From: Amyelois transitella
Taxonomy: Eukaryota; Arthropoda; Insecta; Lepidoptera; Pyralidae
Direction of reading: 5' to 3'
Length of the DNA: 64,000 nucleotides
Assembly: GCF_032362555.1 (NCBI RefSeq)
Contig: NC_083526.1
Location: forward strand, 3,058,001-3,122,000
In this document: positions 36,501 through 44,938 of the stretch, piece by piece
Layout of the letters: the number at the start of each line of letters is the position of its first letter
How positions within the stretch are numbered: position 1 is the stretch's first letter
Translations under genes and position numbers: made by a program
Notes under the pieces: model-generated
Databases searched by the model: none
Told to the model about the DNA's origin: nothing
What the model saw: only the letters and a program-made list of their open reading frames with translations

Positions 36501-39500
36501 GCACATTTAGGCAATTAGGTTACTTGATCCAAAACGGGTTTTCCTGCAACGGTTGCCGAGTATCTAAAATTTCAATCTGGGATCGTGATTACAAGCGCAC
36601 TCCGGCCTTGTGTCTAGATAATAATATAATACAATAACTCTTTATTACACCACATAGTAAAAACGCAATCGCAACTAACTTCAAGTGAATGATGAACCGC
36701 ACGACCCACGTGATATAACTGTTAACATGACATTCCAGACATCCTGACGACCTCGATAGGGTTCTCGGAGGAGTGCTGCGCGCCGCAGCGCTGGAACCCG
36801 AACGGCGCGTGCCCCGTGCTGGACACCGTCATCGCGCTCATGTGCATGGGGCTCTACCCCAACGTGTGTCTGCACCAGGGCAAGCGGAAGGTATGTGTAT
36901 GTGGATACCAGAGGAAATCTGTTTGGATACCAATTGCAAAAATCGCGAGGCAGCAGATGCTTTCATGCTGATCTTTTAGCGAATAAAAAATATAGTATGA
37001 GTCAACTGCTTCTCCTTTGGCAATGTAATAGTAAATCTAGGGAAGGCGTGTAAATAGGATTATTTTTAAGGCAATGCATGGGCGAACTACCTATATACCC
37101 TTAAGGTCGTAAACCATTCAGCTGTTGAATCCTTCAATTTAAACTTATAAATTTGATAAGTCGATGGAGAGTGCCACATTTTTTTTTATTCATTGTGGCT
37201 CAAACAGTCAAAAATATAGATAGTATTAAAAAAACAGTATTATTTTAGGACATATTCATTTAATCTTTACAAATACCCTTCCTAAATTATTATAATTATA
37301 TTCAAATTAGTTCATTTTTAAATTGTAAATTTACCAACCTATTTGTAGTGTGTTCACAAAATATACACAACAAATTTTGTTAATTTGACCAGGTGCTAAC
37401 AACAGAAGGAAAGCCAGCTTTAATCCACAAAACGTCAGTGAACTGCAGCAATCAAGAGCAGAAGTTCCCGTCGCCGTTGTTCGTGTTCGGCGAGAAGGTG
37501 CGCACGCGCGCCATCAGCTGCAAGCAGACCACCATGGTGGCGCCGCTGCATCTGCTGCTGTTTGGGTGCAGGAAGGTGGAGTGGGTGAGTTTGTGTTTAG
37601 AGATATTTTTGAATTGGTTTTGGTATGTCGGGATCATGGCAAATGGTATGATGTATGTTTCTGCTTACCCTTTAGGGAAAGAGGCGTGATTTTTTGTATA
37701 TTTATTTTATTATTTGTTCTTAGGTCGACAACATGGTCCGCCTAGACAACTGGCTGAACTTCGAGATGTCTCCTCGCTCGGCCGCGTTAGTGGTGGCGTT
37801 ACGTCCCGCGCTGGAGAAGCTGGTGGAGAGGGCCGCGGCACAACCTGATGCTGCTCTTCATTTCTCACCCACCGAGCAGAAGGTAGGCTCTGTCTTCCCC
37901 TACAGGGATGCTGATGTAGATGGATGTGTGTCTATGTTGTGAGCATAATTCTGTTTCAGTTCTCCCCCATTGAACAGAAGGTAAACTCTGCCTACCCCTT
38001 CAGGGATAAATAACAGCTGGCTGAAGTCAGAGATGCCATGCTAGATTGCATTTGTATTGGACTACAGGGAAACTCTTAAAGAATGGAGTCACATTGGGTA
38101 CTGAAGAGTAAATAACAGCCAAAATAAAAGATAAAAAAAATAGAAAAAGAGGAACGTCTAATTATACGTAAAAAGCGCCGCCATTGTAGATAAACTTAAA
38201 TTCCGTTCGCTTGTTTCAGGTCCTCCACTGCATAAAGGAACTGTGCGTGATAGACGCCGGCGACTATAACATACGCCGCGACGTCTCTACTCCCTCCTTC
38301 AGATCCGACGGGCCCAAACGGGGCATGCGGGGGTGGGGTACCTCAGGTAAATATCTATACTAATATTATAAAGCTGAAGAGTTCGTTTGCTTGTTTGAAC
38401 GCGCTAAACTCAGGAACTACGGGTTCAAATTGAAAAATTATTTTTGCGTTGAATAGACCATTTATCGAGGAAGGCTTTAGGCTATATAAAAATCACGCTA
38501 TGTATTCAATTTCCACAAATATATGTATATACATAACATTTAACTGTACTTTTTTTAAATATTAAAAATACAATCACTTATAGTAGAACCGCCTAAATGA
38601 GTCCTCGCCCGCGGAGTACAGGGGCGCGGGGGTATGACGACGAAGGGGACCGAGAGAGGTGCGGGCGGCGGGCGCATTCTTGTAAAAACTCAGTTCGCTC
38701 GCTACGCGGTTAGCGATCACACGTGTTGACAGTTGCGGACGCCTTGTGAAAATTATACATGAGATTACATTCTCAAGATGAGTCGAAATATTTTCGGACA
38801 TAGAATTAATAGTCAGTGCAAACAAATGGCGTTTAACGTATATGAATATTTTAGAAAAAAGAAACTCGACCCAAATTCTGATGAATATAAACAAGATATA
38901 CCTTTAAATAAAACTGTAGCAGAAGTTACTGGACTATCAGAAAAGACTGTATCTAGAATTGTACAACAAGGGAAAGCATTAAATGACAACGAGAGATTTA
39001 AATCACCGAGAAAACCAAAACAGGTTCGTAGAAAAAGAGTGGAAATAGACGATTTCACAAAAGGAGTGGTAAGAAGAAAAGTCACTCAGTTTTACACAAT
39101 TTTCAAAAAAATACCTACTCTGAAAACTTTGAACGCTGTACTTAGAGAAGAGAATATATTACACTGCGGCAGGGAATATTTAAGGCTATTATTACATGAT
39201 CTAGGTTTTAAATTTAAGAAATGCGGATCTAAAAGGAAACTCCTTATCGAACAGCCAAATATCACATCGTGGAGGTGGAAATACCTAAATACTATTAAAA
39301 AATATCGTAGAGAAGGAAGACATATTTTATACCTTGACGAAACTTATGTAAACGCGTCTCATAACGTTTCAAAATGTTGGCAATCAAAGGATGAACTTGG
39401 CGTTCTATCTCATATTGGTAAAGGGGACCGTTTGATCATCGTACATTGTGGAGGTCAAATTGGATTTGTAGACGGAGCCCTTGTGATATTCAAATCCAAA

Positions 39501-41218
39501 TGTAAAACAGGTGATTATCACGATTCTATGAATTTCGCAAATTTCAGTAAATGGATAAATGAAAAGCTCATGCCTAATATACCGCAAAATTCTGTCATAG
39601 TAATGGACAACGCAGCTTATCATTCGGTTCGAGAAGAGAAAAAGCCAACTATGGCTTCTACCAAGCCAACTATGCAAGAATGGCTACGACGACATAACGT
39701 GCCTTTTGATGAAAAACTTAGAAAGGATGACTTATATAAATTAATTAAAAGTAATTTCACAGAAGATATTTACAAAATTGACGAGGTATTGAAAAGAAAC
39801 GGACACGAAGTATTGCGTTTGCCTCCATATCACCCAGACCTGAACCCAATTGAGTTGGTCTGGGGTGATATCAAAGGACAATTAGCACAAAAAAGTATCG
39901 ACTCTAATTTGGACCAGAAAAAAGAAATATTAGAGAGATTATTTGCTGAATATCCCAAAGAGAAATGGGAGAATTGTGTTAAACACGTGATTAAAATCGA
40001 AGACGAATATTGCAAACATGATGGAGTCCTAGATGAAGTTGTTGATTTTATTATTAATGTGCAAGACGATTCTGATGATTCTGATGATGGCTGTTGTGAA
40101 AGTGAAGAATCAAGTTCCAGTGATAGTGATATTATGGACATAAGTGATTGATTTATAATTTTGATAAATTTTGCATAAATAAATATTACATACATAACTT
40201 TATTACCTTTTTTTTACCTACATATCATACCTATATATCATAAAATCACATTTTTATCGAATTGTTTTGTATGAAAAATAAAAATTTGAAAATAACAATA
40301 ATCGAAAAATGCTTATGCTATTTAATTCATGTACGTGGTCTCGTTGATACCATGGAGTTATGGGATAACAAAAGGAACACGTTGTATAGTTTACAGTTGT
40401 TTCATTCAAATTTTGTATAGCCATTATTATTTTTTTAATAAAAATCTTCACCTGTTTGCCGCTAACCACTATGACGTCACATATCTCAAGAAATGTCCAG
40501 TAACATTTCGCCCCTTGTATTACACGCTACGCTCGACCGCCGCCCGCACCTCTTTCGTTCCCCTTCGTCGTCATACCCCCGCGCCCCTGTACTCCGCGGG
40601 CGAGGACTCATTTAGGCGGTTCTACTATAGTAAATTTTGCACTTGAATTCGTCTAACGATCGTCACTTTTTTATTTTCGTTCTTTTTCGTAAAACCTTTT
40701 TTTTTTGTGGCCAACAACAAACATACGAAGGTTGCATATTTTCCAAACACAAACAAATTACAATATTGCCATTTCTTTCATAACCCAAATTGACATTTTT
40801 AAGTTATTGTGAAAACTTGGTTATTAATAATGATTCATTTCATCACCTATCAGGGCCTCGTAGCAGCTTCGAAGGAAATCGTGGCGGATTTGGCAGAAGT
40901 GGTTTTGGTGGCAATCAAGGTGGTTTCGGCGGTAATCAAGGTGGATATGGCGGTAATCAAGGTGGATATGGCAGTAATCAAGGTGGATATGGCAGTAATC
41001 AAGGTGGATATGGCAGTAATCAAGGCGGATTTGGCGGTAATCAAGGCGGATTTGGCGGTAATCAAGGCGGCTTCGGCGGTAGCAATGGCGGTTTTGGCGG
41101 CAACCAAGGCGGTCTTCAAGGCGGTTATGGCGGTAACCGAAGCGGATCCGCCGGGAATAGGGGGGGCGGTAGGAGAGGTAAGGTGCGCGGTGGGTGGCGT
41201 AATTTAGATTGGTGGTAA
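21507..41218 (+). CDS. mle: Maleless/DHX9 (RNA helicase A) DExH helicase, 24 exons
   Basis: CDS: 21507-21582, 21709-21962, 22246-22493, 25256-25429, 25916-25995, 26343-26534, 26680-26774, 27086-27208, 27718-27866, 28566-28692, 29052-29201, 29593-29740, 30062-30162, 30820-31053, 31664-31819, 32893-33023, 33489-33664, 34032-34225, 36221-36335, 36739-36890, 37393-37584, 37724-37882, 38220-38346, 40854-41218. All junctions are GT-AG and in phase; 1305 residues, close to fly MLE (~1290). Two N-terminal dsRBDs ([10 protein letters not shown]; second ending [16 protein letters not shown]). Helicase motifs: I GNTGCGKT (~405-412), Ia TQPRRIS, II DEVH (~505-508), III SAT (~537), [19 protein letters not shown] (~769-776); then the HA2/OB region. 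The last exon encodes a Gly-rich tail of about ten NQGGYGS-type heptads. Family role: ATP-driven unwinding of dsRNA and RNA-DNA hybrids in the nucleus; in flies, dosage compensation via roX RNA. That role is not established for Lepidoptera here. Confidence 0.97.
22494..25255 (+). other. Intron 3 of mle, containing a MITE-like element
   Basis: A 2.76-kb AT-rich intron without coding sequence. At 23569-23984 a ~415-bp block is bounded by inverted GTCAGATCTAAAG arms (left 23569, right ending 23984) and is more GC-rich than its surroundings, as expected of a nonautonomous DNA transposon. I see no clear target duplication. Confidence 0.55.
25485..25737 (-). repeat. SINE-like repeat, family A, near full length
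   Basis: Complete reverse copy in mle intron 4, from a TACATATAATCAC tail to GGTGCAGGGAACCACACGGC. A second, badly degraded reverse copy lies in intron 5 at about 26164-26275. Confidence 0.85.
27238..27490 (-). repeat. Rearranged family-B repeat fragments
   Basis: Two reverse family-B pieces (27238-27300 and 27405-27490, the latter with GATCCAATATGAGTTAGGTTCC) flank about 100 bp of unrelated sequence in mle intron 8. This suggests a nested insertion, but I cannot define its ends. Confidence 0.45.
27917..28140 (+). pseudogene. Two decayed tandem copies of mle exon 9 (3' half plus donor)
   Basis: Copy 2 (27917-28007) repeats GCCAACATGTGTGTGAG...CCTCG...ATCTCAGC and GAGTTGGGGAATAGCTGCGG from exon 9. 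Copy 3 (28076-28140) repeats CAGAGAGTG, TTGGGAAATGGCTGTGG and the first ~30 bp of the intron. The copies end 136 and 109 bp after the preceding unit. Both have lost the reading frame that encodes helicase motif Ia, so they are not usable exons. Confidence 0.8.
28262..28371 (+). repeat. SINE-like repeat, family A, 3' part
   Basis: Forward 3' end of family A: AGCCAAATAGCTGAACGTGG to GACGTGACC with a TATGTATG tail, in mle intron 9. A further, more diverged 3' end lies in intron 10 at about 28805-28924. Confidence 0.8.
32340..32600 (-). repeat. Adjoining family-A tail and family-B repeat, intron 15 of mle
   Basis: A reverse family-A 3' end (32340-32402) runs directly into a reverse family-B copy (32408-32600) with no spacer. 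Just after it, 32650-32740 has CTAAATCGCGC and TTTCACGGATTGAAGCATAAA. This is a second, unclassified repeat whose other copy is at about 52330-52430. Confidence 0.65.
33077..33100 (+). pseudogene. Short copy of mle exon 16 sequence in intron 16
   Basis: CTCTGTGTTGCAAGGCGCAC matches 18 of 20 bases of exon 16 (CTCTGTGCTGCAAGGCGCGC, near 32938). It lies about 55 bp past the exon's end. It is too short to be anything but a partial duplication. Confidence 0.55.
33927..33983 (+). pseudogene. Copy of mle exon 17 segment in intron 17
   Basis: GGCCGAAGCCTTATTTCGAG, then GAACTCTGCTGTTTGGATG and CAAAACG, aligns closely with exon 17 (GAGGCCGAAGCCTTACTGCG..., near 33566), which encodes [16 protein letters not shown] nearby stretch at 33868-33896 also resembles the start of intron 17. 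The copy lacks splice sites. Confidence 0.75.
34226..35355 (+). repeat. 109-bp satellite array beside mle exon 18
   Basis: GCCCGGTTAACGG recurs at 34582, 34691, 34800, 34909, 35018, 35127, 35236 and 35345, i.e. exactly every 109 bp, with an older diverged unit at 34418. The left side repeats the exon-18 donor TTTCCAGGTCA at 34271, 34323 and 34487 (real donor at 34225/34226); the first spacings are 52 bp. Units are nearly identical and contiguous. This is a recent tandem array within the 2-kb intron 18. Confidence 0.95.
35365..35835 (+). repeat. tRNA-like SINE head, family-B and family-A fragments after the satellite
   Basis: GGTTCGAATTCTACCCGGCC at ~35379 is a degenerate tRNA B box like family C. 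It is followed by a reverse family-B copy (35498-35690: GCACATTCACGCAACTGGA, GATCCAATATGGTTAGGTTCC) and a reverse family-A end (35743-35835). The array thus grew in a repeat-rich intron. Confidence 0.65.
37960..37980 (+). other. Candidate 21-nt mini-exon of mle (copy of exon 22 end)
   Basis: The intron after exon 22 has TTCTGTTTCAG, then 21 nt (codons for FSPIEQK), then GTAAAC. This copies the end of exon 22 (FSPTEQK) 98 bp downstream, with good acceptor and donor signals. Exon 22 ends in phase 0, so inclusion would add seven residues without a frameshift. Whether it is ever spliced in is unknown. Confidence 0.5.
38356..38520 (+). mobile_element. Helitron-like lepidopteran repeat, 5' part
   Basis: Begins TACTAATATTATAAAGCTG and contains GAACGCGCTAAACTCAGGAA and GGAAGGCTTTAGGCTATATA, a common lepidopteran nonautonomous repeat. 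The 3' end cannot be found. The Tc1/mariner-like element begins 60 bp further on. Confidence 0.6.
38581..40627 (+). mobile_element. Intact Tc1/mariner-like transposon (2.05 kb)
   Basis: Terminal inverted repeats of about 93 bp begin TAGTAGAACCGCCTAAATGA at both ends and are identical for roughly the first 70 bp. The element is flanked by TA on each side (38579-38580, 40628-40629), the Tc1/mariner target duplication. One open transposase frame lies inside. It sits in the last intron of mle, in sense, 226 bp before the Gly-rich exon. Long near-identical TIRs and an intact frame point to recent movement. The GC-rich TIRs stand out from the AT-rich surroundings. Confidence 0.92.
38778..40151 (+). 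CDS. Tc1/mariner (IS630)-superfamily transposase
   Basis: 457 residues, longer than classical mariner (~345). The N-terminal helix-turn-helix region has [20 protein letters not shown], which would bind the TIR. The catalytic DDE_3 core shows D in [11 protein letters not shown] in [11 protein letters not shown] and E in [16 protein letters not shown]. About 75 residues separate the second D from the E, far more than the 34-39 of Tc1 or mariner, so this belongs to a divergent subgroup. The acidic C-terminal tail ([18 protein letters not shown]) is unusual. Stop and start are both inside the TIRs. Confidence 0.9.
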   Translation: MSRNIFGHRINSQCKQMAFNVYEYFRKKKLDPNSDEYKQDIPLNKTVAEVTGLSEKTVSRIVQQGKALNDNERFKSPRKPKQVRRKRVEIDDFTKGVVRRKVTQFYTIFKKIPTLKTLNAVLREENILHCGREYLRLLLHDLGFKFKKCGSKRKLLIEQPNITSWRWKYLNTIKKYRREGRHILYLDETYVNASHNVSKCWQSKDELGVLSHIGKGDRLIIVHCGGQIGFVDGALVIFKSKCKTGDYHDSMNFANFSKWINEKLMPNIPQNSVIVMDNAAYHSVREEKKPTMASTKPTMQEWLRRHNVPFDEKLRKDDLYKLIKSNFTEDIYKIDEVLKRNGHEVLRLPPYHPDLNPIELVWGDIKGQLAQKSIDSNLDQKKEILERLFAEYPKEKWENCVKHVIKIEDEYCKHDGVLDEVVDFIINVQDDSDDSDDGCCESEESSSSDSDIMDISD

Positions 41219-41292
41219 AACATTCCTTAGATGTGTAATTTGTGTGTTGTCATAGACCAAAGGTCCAATATTGTGTGATGATCTAGTTTTAA

Positions 41293-41298
41293 AATAAA
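41293..41298 (+). terminator. Likely poly(A) signal of mle
   Basis: AATAAA 75 bp past the mle stop codon, followed by a T-rich stretch at ~41318. This implies a very short 3' UTR. The 41320-41950 interval is AT-rich with no gene seen. Confidence 0.55.
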
Positions 41299-41954
41299 AC
41301 TTGATTACATAACTGAGCAAATTTTTTATTTAATATTATTTGAGAACAAGAAACCTAAAAGCTTCTTAGCATAAATGCCGCCTTTGTGTCATCATCATGT
41401 TTTTTTTTTAAATATACATTCATAATATGAACACTTCATGGATATGTACAATAAACAGGTAAAAAGAAACAAATTTGAAATGGGTAATAGACAGCTAGGG
41501 AATAATTAATTTCAGAAAGAAAATCTCATTTTCTTTTAAATTTTTATGTTACTCGAGTTAATTAATTTGATTACCCAGGCGACCAAAGTGGAATAATTAG
41601 ATTAAGTTATCTTAATTTTCCACATTGACAATCTAACGCTAGTGTGAATTAAATATATAATAATTATTACTAAATAATATAAAACTAACTAAACTATAGC
41701 ATTGTAAAAAGCCTCATATTCATTAATATTACAAAAGGTTTTTGATTGCCTTTTCCTAACCAAATAAATATGAGCAAAGATTCGAGGACCCGAGATGCCT
41801 ATTAGAAAAACTATTTAAAAATAATCGAAAACTCAATTTCAATAAAATTCGCATTTTCCGTTTCCTGGTTACGATTGTCTAGGCAAAGTTGGAAGAACTC
41901 ATGATTTCTTTGTCTGTCTTAATGAACATGAGGTTTTGTACAAATAAGTATTCG

Positions 41955-42800
41955 TCATTCAACAGGATTTTGCACAACAATCAAAATGAAGTCCTTATCC
42001 GGTGCGACCATAACTTCGCTCTTTTTGCTTCTGATCCTCAAGAAGGTCAGGTCATTGGTTGGATCCAGGTCTCTAACGACGGCTTTGGCTTTGTCCACCA
42101 ATGCTGATAGCAGCCCAGCGTATTGAACTGACACGTGGTTATCAAGGGTTGTTTTAATTGGTATACCTATGGAGACAAGTGCATGAAACAGTATAGAATT
42201 ATATACCTACCTAAATCTATGTACTACTATTTCACATAGCCATATGGGTAGGCTGAATCTTTTAGGACTAAAATTCTCTAGTTCCAGGTTTGATGCCCGG
42301 CCAGGTCATGTATTTTTTAAAAATTATGTATGTAAATTATTTAAATATCTCTTAAAATATAGTATCATTGAGTTAACCCGTAAACCAAGTCTGGGAATGA
42401 TTTGGGGCTATCTCAACTTGTAATTTGTCCCGTATTTATCACTTTCTTCATAAATGTTAGATGTATTTTAAACAAGGTGCTGTCTTGATTGAGAGAGCAT
42501 TGAGGTCTTTATTTCTAAAGCAGAATTTACTCACACAGCAGCATCTATTGACCAGACATACATACTTTACTTACACTAGTTTCCTTCATTGAGTCTAGAT
42601 AATAGGAAAGTGGTAAGATGTAGTCTTTGCCTACTCTTACGGGAAAGAGGCGTGGTTTTATATATGTGCCTATGTATCCCTCTGTTCACACTTTCACAGA
42701 GCAATGCTAGGTACCCACCTTCGCCATTCACAACAATAACCCCTGCTACTCCTTTATGCGTAGACAATTTGCGAACGGTTTCTTCTGCCTCGTTTGCCAT
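41955..42800 (-). CDS. robl: Dynein light chain roadblock, two exons
   Basis: CDS on the minus strand: 42719-42800 and 41955-42166, GT-AG and in phase, 97 residues (human DYNLRB1: 96). It starts [17 protein letters not shown], continues [18 protein letters not shown], and has the diagnostic [17 protein letters not shown] and [13 protein letters not shown], ending QNPVE. The roadblock/LC7 fold covers the whole protein. It dimerises and binds the dynein intermediate chain, serving cytoplasmic and axonemal dynein. The intron carries a headless copy of SINE family C (42285-42440). The gene lies tail-to-tail with mle, about 740 bp apart. Confidence 0.95.
42285..42440 (+). repeat. SINE family C, 3' body
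   Basis: TTTGATGCCCGGCCAGG (decayed B box) followed by AAATATAGTATCATTGAGTT and TTGTCCCGTATTTAT, matching the 12402-12665 SINE. It is inserted in the roadblock intron, antisense to the gene. Confidence 0.75.
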
Positions 42801-43270
42801 TTAGGTATTTGACTCAGATAAAATCAGGACAGTGATTTGTAAGACCGTAGACGATGCTTGTCGATTATTTGACATTTAAATGTCGAGGACTATGATTGAT
42901 GGATAAAATAAAATTAAGAAAAGCTGCCAGTTTGATTGTATGAAAAAGGTTTTATTATTTTGTGTATAAAATTTATGAGATCAGGTAAACATACCTATAG
43001 AGTTTAAGTATGAGATGATAATTTTATCTGTTATTTCGGAAGAATAGATAGGATAGGATACTAAGATCTTGTCTTAATTGGAATTTTTAAGTAAAATGAA
43101 AAAATTAAGGGTTACGTTATGATGGCCTTTAATTAAATACTGATTTACAATACAATATTAAAATGTACAACAAAAGTTAACTAACAAAAACTTTAAGGCG
43201 GTAATTATTGAAATAATGGCTGTCTAAGCTTGAATGCTATTGATGTAGCTTCTCTACTGCTTTAAAAAAC

Positions 43271-44512
43271 CTAAGTTTCAGTCGGAGCTGATGCCCCATT
43301 TTGCTTGTTGCTGTCAACTAGTAAATACAGTGGGGTTCTTCCACTTCGTAACTTCTCTCGTTTATGAACTTTCAACTGGTGTTTCATCATCTGCTTCCGG
43401 TAACCAAAAGCTTTACCACAAATATTGCACAAATGATCCTTAATCCCCGCATGATCAACCTTCAAATGCAATTCTAAATCGCGTTTTGTATAAAAACCTC
43501 TCCCACAAGATGCACAAACAAAGTCATGTTCCCCTTTATGTGTTAAGAGATGTTTATTTAGATTACTCTTATTAACAAATCGGTGAGCACATTGGGAACA
43601 CTGGTACGGTTTCTCACCTGTATGAGATCTCATGTGCATTTTCAAAGATTCCGTAAATCTGCCCCTGTATGGGCATAGTGGACATTTAAAAGGCAAGTTA
43701 TAGAAGTGAGTCAATCTATGCCGTGTGAACTGGCCCTGCATTATAAACTTTTTGCCACAAATATCACACATGTATGGTGCTTCGCGTTTGTGTAACCTAA
43801 GATGTGTTTTCAAATATAGTGATGCATATGTTTTATTGCATATTGGGCATTTATGCCTCATATTTTCATGTTCCTGAGACAGCATGTGGTCTGTATACTC
43901 TTTAATTGTTGGGAAATCAAGATCACACTTGTTGCAGTGAAAAATAGCATCTTCTTGTTGCTTGTCCATTTCATCAAATGACAGGTGGTCATCTGCTAAA
44001 TAACTGGGATCTTCTTCTTCAGTAATGATACATTGTTTCTTCACTGGCATCTTTAAATATTCATCAGATTGTTGTGCCGTTTTACGCAATATAATTGCCC
44101 CTTGAAGTAATGAATTGCAGGAATTACAAAGGAATTTCGGATACGGGTCTTCTTTCAGCACAGCAATGCCTCCAAATATATTCAAAGCTTCAGATAAATC
44201 CTCTTGGCTGTTTTCCCCATAAATAGGTACATCACCCTCTTTCAAACAAACCCTGCATGTCTTCTGTTGATTAGTATGAATTTCAGACCTATCCAGCTCA
44301 GGAAAACTTTCATCATATGACATTCTTTGATTTTTTTTCTTTGCAATTTTATATCTTTCATTACGGCTCTTACTTTGTTTCTTCTTTTCCTTAAACTTAC
44401 GATAACTTTCATCACTTGACACCCTATGATTTTTCTCTTTTTGTTGCTGAGTAGACTTCTGGCAAACGTTTTTACAGTGCAATATTTTGAGAAGCGCTAA
44501 TGAACCTACCAT
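43271..44512 (-). CDS. ZAD-C2H2 zinc-finger transcription factor, single exon
   Basis: 413 residues in one exon. A Lys-rich N-terminal stretch with two related SSDESY/SYDESF motifs precedes a zinc-finger-associated domain (C86, C89, C129, C132; TCRVCL and FLCNSC). An acidic linker follows, then seven C2H2 fingers between ~192 and 383, with the linker HTGEKPYQC between fingers 4 and 5. ZAD proteins are an insect-expanded class that dimerise through the ZAD and bind DNA through the fingers. The target is unknown, and I recognise no specific fly orthologue. Some transcripts could start at Met64, which would still keep the ZAD. It is divergent with mRpS10, start codons 427 bp apart. Confidence 0.93.
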   Translation of the reverse strand: MVGSLALLKILHCKNVCQKSTQQQKEKNHRVSSDESYRKFKEKKKQSKSRNERYKIAKKKNQRMSYDESFPELDRSEIHTNQQKTCRVCLKEGDVPIYGENSQEDLSEALNIFGGIAVLKEDPYPKFLCNSCNSLLQGAIILRKTAQQSDEYLKMPVKKQCIITEEEDPSYLADDHLSFDEMDKQQEDAIFHCNKCDLDFPTIKEYTDHMLSQEHENMRHKCPICNKTYASLYLKTHLRLHKREAPYMCDICGKKFIMQGQFTRHRLTHFYNLPFKCPLCPYRGRFTESLKMHMRSHTGEKPYQCSQCAHRFVNKSNLNKHLLTHKGEHDFVCASCGRGFYTKRDLELHLKVDHAGIKDHLCNICGKAFGYRKQMMKHQLKVHKREKLRSGRTPLYLLVDSNKQNGASAPTET

Positions 44513-44748
44513 TATTGATTACCTATTCTGTATCTACTCCTTGATTATGTATTTTTCTTGTGTATCGTGCTTGTAAGAATCTTTCACTTTCAGTATGTAC
44601 AAAAATGGAAAAATATTTAAAAAGTAACAAGAAACCAAGAATTTCTTTGATCTTTAATATTTTATTATTATTGTTCTTATTTTACCGTTCTGATTCTGAC
44701 ATGCCAGTAATAGTATTTCCTGTACTGTGGTTTCTTTCAGCTTTAACC

Positions 44749-44760
44749 GTCAATGTCAAA
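44749..44760 (+). promoter_or_regulatory. GTCAATGTCAAA motif in the zinc-finger/mRpS10 bidirectional promoter
   Basis: Exact copy of the 12-mer, 237 bp before the zinc-finger gene ATG and 179 bp before the mRpS10 ATG. The next ten bases (ATTGTCAAAC) differ by only one base from those after the 47568 copy. Confidence 0.5.
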
Positions 44761-44938
44761 ATTGTCAAACTACTCAGTCAAAAACGAGAGTAGAGGTAGA
44801 GAGAGGTTAAATTAATTTAGATAATTTTGGGCATAAATTGCCAATTGATTTTCTATGAAGTGATCTACGAAAACAAAATATATATAATTATAATCCCAGC
44901 AATCTAATTAACCTTCATGGTTTTAAAATAATACCAAA

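Noticed and set aside
36173-36637. 154-residue frame that starts before exon 19 and reads past it
   Set aside because: The family alignment stops exactly at the GTGAGT donor at 36336; the rest is intron read-through.
40850-41119. Minus-strand Ala/Ile/Thr-rich frame
   Set aside because: It is the antisense reading of the repetitive Gly-rich mle exon.
44560-44793. 77-residue open frame with a hydrophobic stretch in the zinc-finger/mRpS10 spacer
   Set aside because: It lies over the shared promoter, has no recognisable family and no codon signal; a chance frame is more likely.
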